Assembly: GCF_026151205.1 (NCBI RefSeq)
Contig: NC_087082.1
Coordinates: 2,694,001-2,758,000, forward strand
Direction: 5' to 3'
Origin: Bolinopsis microptera
Taxonomy: Eukaryota; Ctenophora; Tentaculata; Lobata; Bolinopsidae
DNA: 64,000 bases
Shown piece by piece: positions 60,401 through 64,000 of this stretch. Under the pieces are notes generated by a model. It saw only the letters and a list, made by a program, of their open reading frames with translations. It was not told the origin of the DNA and made no database searches. The position numbers were made by a program, and so were the translations under genes. Each line of letters begins with the position of its first letter. The stretch's first letter is position 1.

Positions 60401-61949
60401 TTCCACTAAAATGATAATTTAAGATTAAATATGTATACTGTATAGTGATAGGTAGATAAAGTAAAAAATGTAATAAAACGGTACTAAGTAAACGTAATCG
60501 ACACGTCATACAACGAACTGCCCCAAACTACAATTACTCCCGCGTAATTTCCCGCGTAATTCTAAGACTCCGATTTGCGCCGCCGCAAAGTTATTATAAA
60601 ACTAAATTCAACACGTGCGACAAATATCTCGCAACATAAGAAAAGGATGCCATAGGTCAAGCTATGTCATTAATATATTTCCACACCCAATACCAAACTT
60701 ATTCTTTAGCCCATGCCTCTTTACCACTGATAAGTATATTTTACTAAGACGATCCCGTCTAAAACCCAACTCAATTAAATCATCAGTAAACTTTAAAACC
60801 CTATCAGAAAAAGCAACAAGATTATTACAGATCCTAGAATATCTCACAACCTGTGAGATAAACATAGTTGTTTATGCCGCGCGCACGACCATTTTAATGA
60901 TGAAAGTGCAGCTTCCTGCATCGTTGAAGTATGTGATCGATAGCGCGCTTTTAAAAACTTCAACTTCTTCCGAGTTGTCACGTGAGTACCACGTGGGACA
61001 AAAGTTCGTAATTTGATAACCACGTTTAAGTACATATGCTGATGTAAACATGGGCATCACCTGATCGCCTAAATTTTGCATCCCCTGCTAAATTATAGAC
61101 ACAGAGCGAGCTTCGGTGCGACTCACAATTCGTCATTTGATAGAAGCGCACTAGTAAGTATTCTGATCAGACTTACTTAGTTATCATGAATAAGCTAGTA
61201 TTTAAACCACAGGAAGTCCAATCGCTATTATAACAACAATGTTGAGCAAAGCTAATGAATTGTAAATTTGAAATATCATCCCAGGTAGCTGAAGTTAAAG
61301 AAAAGTATGAGAACTGCGTGAGACCGCTTGTTTACAAATCCTACCCTGAATACAAACAATCGGACCATAAACCAGTATCTGCTCTTCTTGAGGTCAGTAG
61401 TTTCCAACAATGGTAACTCTTGTATTCAAAACTAAGATAAAATGATAAACGAGAGATTCGTATGTTCTTATTGTTAGAAGACACTTGAATTATGCATTTT
61501 TCAGGTGGGCGTTAATACGAATATGAAACCGTTGATCAGCTTTGGACAAGATAAATATGTATGGAAAAAAGGAGATAAGCTCGATGTTTTAATAGATGTT
61601 CGTTCAAGAGTGGTGAGTATTATGTAGTAGAAAGATTTTTTGTTGTTCAAAATGTCTGGGAACTTGGGAAGAAAGTTAATTTCTGTAAACTGATTTAACA
61701 AACAATAGCAAGTAATGACTATGTTTATCTCTTTTTCAGTGGAGTTTATCCTCCTGGGATTGGGTAGCGATAGTGGATCCTAACTGGACCGATCCTCACA
61801 AGCATTACATCACCTACCAATACATTACCAAGGACACTGCCAAGTTCGGCTGGGAGACCCACCCTGGGGTTGCTAAAACTCTAAACCTCGTCCTTAACTC
61901 ATCTAAAATGAGTGCTCCGATAGCAATCGCTGTTTTGGAATGCCTATGA
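39454..61949 (+). CDS. Inositol polyphosphate 5-phosphatase with SKICH domain (INPP5J/INPP5K-like)
   Basis: Twelve exons, all GT-AG and in phase, 568 aa: 39454-39635, 40256-40331, 49604-49729, 51403-51528, 57274-57369, 57963-58104, 58265-58426, 59643-59900, 60061-60173, 61285-61392, 61505-61612 and 61740-61949. Known 5-phosphatase signatures: TYNTGN near the start, [40 protein letters not shown] (about 187), [10 protein letters not shown] (262-271), SDHKPV (453-458), then a SKICH domain (about 464-568, [18 protein letters not shown]...SSWDWVAIV). The family removes the 5-phosphate from phosphoinositides or inositol phosphates. Two oddities: ATG 39454 gives a signal-peptide-like start (a Leu-rich core after MITRHH), with a second ATG 63 bases on that would give a cytosolic form; and about 185 residues lie between PAWCDR and SDHKPV, including 11 consecutive Lys (near 59756). 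Introns 2, 4, 7 and 9 hold other elements. Confidence 0.9.
40664..42750. mobile_element. Non-autonomous TIR element with poly-G/poly-C ends and minisatellite interior, 6-bp TSD TATAAT
   Basis: The left end is 20 G then TGTCACGTCCGTCTATGTCC. The right end is the complement, GGACATAGACGGACATGACA, then 12 C. TATAAT lies directly outside both ends (40658-40663 and 42751-42756). A 30-bp block with CTCATAGAATCCAAAAAGGA occurs near both ends in direct orientation. The interior is a GGCGGACATA array (about 40730-40840), a CCTCCTCAGT polypyrimidine minisatellite (about 41000-42490), and a CCGCCAATGTCCGTCCGAGT array (about 42500-42670). No transposase. It lies in intron 2 of the 5-phosphatase gene, directly 3' of the last visible exon of sushi gene A. 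Confidence 0.82.
41000..42490. repeat. Polypyrimidine CCTCCTCAGT minisatellite
   Basis: About 1.5 kb almost purely pyrimidine on the plus strand with CAG interruptions, built of CCTCCTCAGTC, TGGGTCCTCCTCC and CAGTCATCCTCCT units. Larger blocks are duplicated; for example the stretch with GGGTCTTCCTGATC occurs near 41040, 41930 and 42360. Long Ser/Pro/Leu open frames here are repeat artefacts. Confidence 0.85.
42798..44413 (-). CDS. Secreted or receptor-like sushi (CCP) protein, gene A (3' end not found)
   Basis: Minus strand. Exons 44413-44287, 44159-44076, 43918-43727, 43590-43231 and 42986-42798, every junction phase 1 with GT-AG. Start [15 protein letters not shown] is a signal peptide, followed by a PAPS repeat. 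Exons 2-3 encode an unrecognised domain ([10 protein letters not shown], then [14 protein letters not shown] and WCLTPKKW with several Cys and Trp) shared with gene B. Exon 4 is a sushi module ([30 protein letters not shown]) split by a Ser-Glu dipeptide insert of about 60 residues. Exon 5 is a complete sushi module ([20 protein letters not shown] ... VKCRPPG ... ARCEGG ... LLCTHPP). A donor GTGAGC follows, so more exons were expected, but a transposon begins at 42750. Nested in intron 2 of the 5-phosphatase gene. Role unknown. Confidence 0.8.
43290..43482. repeat. Hexanucleotide GACTCA repeat in a sushi exon
   Basis: About 30 imperfect copies of GACTCA/GACACA on the plus strand, encoding Ser-Glu/Ser-Val dipeptides on the minus strand inside exon 4 of sushi gene A. 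The exon length (360) keeps the frame. Confidence 0.9.
45205..45490. repeat. Dispersed repeat, second copy at about 56200-56340
   Basis: Both copies share CTACCTACCCTAAT/CTACTTACCCTAAT, AGTAATGAATAAT, GTTACTAGACCCACGT, GTTACAATTGGTTCTCCTGC and CTGCTTTCAATGATAATAA in the same order and orientation. Probably a degraded mobile element; type not recognised. Confidence 0.75.
47020..47094. repeat. Interstitial telomeric repeat inside a short inverted repeat
   Basis: About four copies of CCCTAA (47043-47068) are flanked by inverted copies of a 23-bp sequence: GGGACTCTACGGCGTAAGAC on the left and its complement GTCTTACGCCGTAGAGTCC on the right. TTAGGG is the usual metazoan telomere unit (known). Confidence 0.85.
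47936..49015 (-). CDS. Secreted or receptor-like sushi (CCP) protein, gene B, with a frameshift in the sushi exon
   Basis: Minus strand. Exons 49015-48955, 48776-48684, 48427-48248 and 48114-47936, with phase-1 GT-AG junctions. Start [20 protein letters not shown] is a signal peptide. Exons 2-3 carry the same unrecognised domain as gene A ([22 protein letters not shown], then [20 protein letters not shown]). Exon 4 begins a sushi module ([11 protein letters not shown] ... EEITVSC) but changes frame before the third Cys. In the next frame the expected [18 protein letters not shown] follows. The exon is 179 bases where 180 are needed to keep phase, so one base is missing near 48010-48020, beside a CCCC run. 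Either a pseudogene or a sequencing error. No further exons found downstream. Confidence 0.72.
49730..51402 (+). other. Intron 3 of the 5-phosphatase gene
   Basis: Starts with GTTACT and ends in a polypyrimidine tract plus TTTTTTCAG. No other feature recognised. Confidence 0.6.
51536..51652. repeat. Tandem repeat of about 18 bp with CACGTG core, about six copies
   Basis: Units of ACACGTGGTGCAAACATAA repeat directly after the donor of 5-phosphatase exon 4. One unit is degenerate (CACGTGGTTTGATAAAA). Each carries an E-box CACGTG. Confidence 0.85.
52205..52560. repeat. Two copies of a dispersed repeat with TTTTGG tract
   Basis: GAGCTGTACACGCCACGTAT followed by GTCCAGATTCATTATAAT occurs at about 52220 and again at about 52519, each preceded by a TTTTGG run (short in the first, six or more units at 52477-52518). 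Probably ends of a repeat family. Confidence 0.7.
53510..54391 (+). mobile_element. LINE-type ORF1 protein remnant (coiled coil plus RRM-like domain), no ORF2
   Basis: A 293-codon intact frame from ATG 53510. Residues about 80-140 look helical and charged (coiled coil); then [50 protein letters not shown] and HFIRNG follow. This order (acidic start, RRM-like strand, VFISPDR...EQR, LHFIRNG) is common in ORF1-type proteins of metazoan non-LTR retrotransposons (family knowledge). No reverse transcriptase follows, so it is an ORF1-only copy, in intron 4 of the 5-phosphatase gene. The function of such proteins is nucleic-acid binding for retrotransposition. Confidence 0.72.
54392..56450. other. 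Intron 4 of the 5-phosphatase gene, repeat-rich
   Basis: No exons seen. Contains a stretch of TAGTTCGACA palindromic units (about 55265-55395) related to 39130-39260, and the second copy (about 56200-56340) of the 45205 repeat. Confidence 0.5.
56451..57216. mobile_element. Inverted-repeat element with CAGTGCTGCACGCCGCCG ends
   Basis: 766 bp. The left end CAGTGCTGCACGCCGCCG matches the right end CGGCGGCGTGCAGCACTG as an 18-bp terminal inverted repeat. Subterminal AAAACGGCGGCG occurs near both ends. The segment CGCCATATTTTCGGACCGCC followed by AAAATTTCGGTCGTCG is present twice inside (about 56683 and 57058). CAG...CTG ends recall hAT elements, but I see no matching 8-bp duplication, so the class is open. 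It ends 57 bp before 5-phosphatase exon 5. Confidence 0.75.
58820..59275 (-). mobile_element. Penelope-like element GIY-YIG endonuclease fragment
   Basis: A 140-codon minus-strand frame (59271-58849) reads [15 protein letters not shown] then [22 protein letters not shown] and [17 protein letters not shown]. The Cys pairs, the YVGKT...R..GHR core and the late E of the catalytic domain match the GIY-YIG nuclease at the C-terminus of Penelope-like retroelements (family knowledge). The reverse transcriptase part is missing here, so it is a 5'-truncated copy in intron 7 of the 5-phosphatase gene. Confidence 0.8.
60655..60870 (-). mobile_element. Retroelement reverse-transcriptase C-terminal fragment (tentative)
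   Basis: A minus-strand frame (60865-60662) reads [32 protein letters not shown] and [16 protein letters not shown]. The pattern SQ.VR..R.C...FS.R......L...GF...L......RH resembles the C-terminal part of retroelement reverse transcriptases of animals (recalled pattern, not a search). It is short and isolated in intron 9, so a remnant at best. Confidence 0.45.
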
Positions 61950-63205
61950 GGAGGATTGCAGCGTAGACCATGATTTATTGATTTGGTTAAATTATTGGGG
62001 CTTCAATGTCAGAAGAATGACTTGGTATGAGAAGATTTACGGGACTTTTTCAGTGTTTACACTTTTTTGTTGTGCAATGATTGACATCCTCTATCAAACG
62101 CTTCGTACAAGTAAAAATTAAATGAACACCTGGGGGACCTTCTATAAAGTTAACAAAAACACTTGGGTTATTAATTTCAACTTCCGGGAGCTTTATTTAT
62201 CAACTGTTTATTTGAGTGCATATTTCTCTCATCGGCCATTCGAAATTTCGAAAGTCAGGACGATTTAAGATTTCAAAACTATATTGTGAGGATCAGCTCA
62301 AGTCGCTATTTCGATAAAGTAAGCACCCTGTACTATATTCTGCAGGAGATTCGAATACTGTGAATTAAGTTCCGAGATCCGATACATCCATAGATATATT
62401 AGCTTTTCTGTGTATCTAAAAACTGCTTATATATTTTTTTGGTGCAACTTTTAACACTGTTTAATTCTATGACAATGATGACTAAGGCTTTACAAAATTT
62501 TGGCTTCAATTTCATTCATTTATTTTTTAATTCCTTAGGGAAAGTTACCACTAGAACGATCGCTATACAATATCATTGTTGTGGCAACGTTCGGAGAATA
62601 TTTTATGCGCTTCTTTAAATTTTGAATTTTGCGAGCATTTTACTAACTGAAATGAGTAATTTGGGGATTTATTTTTCTATATATTTCCCAGGTTTCATAA
62701 TAGATAACGATGAATTGTTTTGCTGTATTCGTTCAGATATTTCGTTTTAAGGGAGTGCTGAACTTAAGTCTTCTTTTTTTATTGAATTATAAATGTATCA
62801 ATCTGCATATTTAGGAATTCGTAGGTTTGTGCAAATTTTTCCCTTTTCCTCAATACTCTAGTAGCAGAGAGGTGTTGTTGAGTGTGTGCTTTGCTTTATC
62901 GAGTTTTTGCTACTGAATCGAGTTAAATAGTTCCAGCTGTGGAAAATAGTTTCATATTAGGCGCATAAAAAAGAAAGTTTTTAAAGGGTTAGAGACTTAG
63001 ATTTGGGCTTGAAATGACCGCAATAATTATATGTTTATATAGGCACTATGAAGGTTTTGTAGGCTCAAAATTCTTACTTTTTGGAGAAAATTCAGAACAA
63101 ATGATTTTCACAGGGTGCAAGTTAAATATACTTCAGAAGCTAATATAACTAAAATCGAGTGTGCAGTTCGATTTCTACAATCTGTACAGACACAGAGTCC
63201 TTTGA
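61950..63205. other. 3' flank of the 5-phosphatase gene
   Basis: AT-rich with an ATTAAA-type hexamer near 62117 as a possible polyadenylation signal. No coding exon recognised. Confidence 0.5.
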
Positions 63206-63532
63206 AATGCTCTGGATGCTACCTTACCAAAGTATGGCACGTCTTATGACGACAATATCGACTGGCTAACAACGTACTCTCAACCAGATCTACGCGCTAG
63301 TGTTCTGTATAAAGGTCCTATATTAGCTATTACCGACCACAACATTAGTCGCATAACTTGCCCATCTAGCATTTTCTCAATAAGCATTTATAAGAAATCA
63401 GCAAAGCGTGTAATGATAGAACTACAAAGCTCAGGAAACGATGAAGAATGGCCAACTTTTCTGTTACATAATTTACCCGGGCTACGTAAATCAGCAAGAT
63501 CAGGCACTCAACAAGTCAACTACCGAGAATAA
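63206..63532 (+). other. Unrecognised open frame of about 108 codons without an early ATG
   Basis: Open from after a TGA to a TAA, with protein-like composition: DNIDWLTTYSQPDLRASVLY, ILAITDHNISRITC and FLLHNLPGLRKSARSG are parts of it. About 200 bp on (about 63690-63745) a degraded second version reads FPLHNLPGFRKSKRTADT then stop, so the C-terminal part exists twice. It could be an exon of a gene running off the right edge or a mobile-element fragment. I do not recognise the family. Confidence 0.35.
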
Positions 63533-64000
63533 CCTAAGGAATAAGTAAAACTAGACGGTTAGCACACTAGTCACTATCAACCATATAATGCCACATTTTT
63601 CACTGTCTTCTCACTGTCAAGATAGCACAAGCAGGTGCTGATAAGACATGGGCTCAATTACTTTAATTATTTTAACTTCAAACAAAAAGTTTCCACTCCA
63701 TAACTTACCAGGATTTCGTAAATCAAAAAGAACAGCCGACACGTAATAGCAACCTAACATATGCAGCTCAACTTTCACTATTATATCAGTGTCCCATCTA
63801 AATCACTTATCGTGCCATCCTGACAACACATATTTCACTGCCAACTAGCGCAAACCTATACTGATAAAACACCTACGACAGTATTATCAAGTAAAGAATT
63901 TGATATAAACGTTTAAGCTTTCAAATGTGTTTGCAGATCAGGGTCATCAGAATCAACTGATAAAATATAGACGAAATAACTATGACTATGAGTTCGATGA
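63533..64000. other. Right-edge sequence
   Basis: AT-rich; holds the degraded second version of the preceding open frame near 63690-63745. Nothing else recognised. Confidence 0.4.

Noticed and set aside
60193-60414. 73-codon frame in intron 9 of the 5-phosphatase gene
   Set aside because: It starts inside the intron 20 bp after the donor and joins no exon; the exon 9 to exon 10 join is in phase without it.

Overview
This is metazoan nuclear DNA from an invertebrate with an AT-rich genome. The signs are GT-AG spliceosomal introns, phase-1 exons encoding extracellular modules, many miniature inverted-repeat transposons, LINE and Penelope-like remnants, and a short interstitial CCCTAA telomeric tract. 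No gene is diagnostic enough to name the species. Nothing looks bacterial or viral.

Layout. (1) 1-33.2 kb carries three tandem plus-strand paralogues of a ZNFX1-like protein: an N-terminal helical region, an SF1 helicase and NFX1-type zinc fingers. Copies 1 and 3 continue into a C-terminal PARP (ADP-ribosyltransferase) catalytic domain. Copy 1 (3-5522) is cut by the window start. Copy 2 (9978 to about 19960) has four frame breaks, no PARP domain, duplicated 5' exons and a fourfold zinc-finger expansion. Copy 3 (26239-33225) is intact in five exons, about 2080 aa. Between copies 2 and 3 sits a small gene (22247-24674) encoding little more than an eIF4G/DAP5-type MIF4G domain. (2) 33.9-34.4 kb holds an exon for one transmembrane helix and a tail with four Tyr-Ala-x-Val/Ile motifs, two of them ITIM-like. 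(3) 39.4-61.9 kb is a 12-exon gene for an inositol-polyphosphate 5-phosphatase with a SKICH domain (568 aa in my model). It has a predicted signal peptide and a large poly-lysine insertion in the catalytic domain. Its intron 2 contains, on the opposite strand, two related genes for secreted or receptor-like proteins: signal peptide, an unrecognised domain, then sushi (CCP) modules. Introns 4, 7 and 9 hold LINE and Penelope-type remnants.

Mobile elements are dense. Two elements (6269-8861 and 40664-42750) share an unusual design: poly-G and poly-C ends, satellite-like termini and perfect 6-bp AT-rich target duplications. There are also a TTAA-flanked 725-bp palindrome, two TAA-flanked MITEs of one family, and a CGGCGG-rich inverted-repeat element.

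How the genes may fit together (inference): ZNFX1 proteins act in RNA surveillance and antiviral or small-RNA pathways, and PARP-fused zinc-finger proteins often act on foreign RNA or in stress responses. A tandem helicase-PARP array around a MIF4G translation-factor fragment, beside a tyrosine-motif receptor tail and sushi genes, looks like a fast-changing immune-type locus. The most interesting item is the ZNFX1-PARP fusion array. All exon models come from reading splice sites and reading phase by eye.
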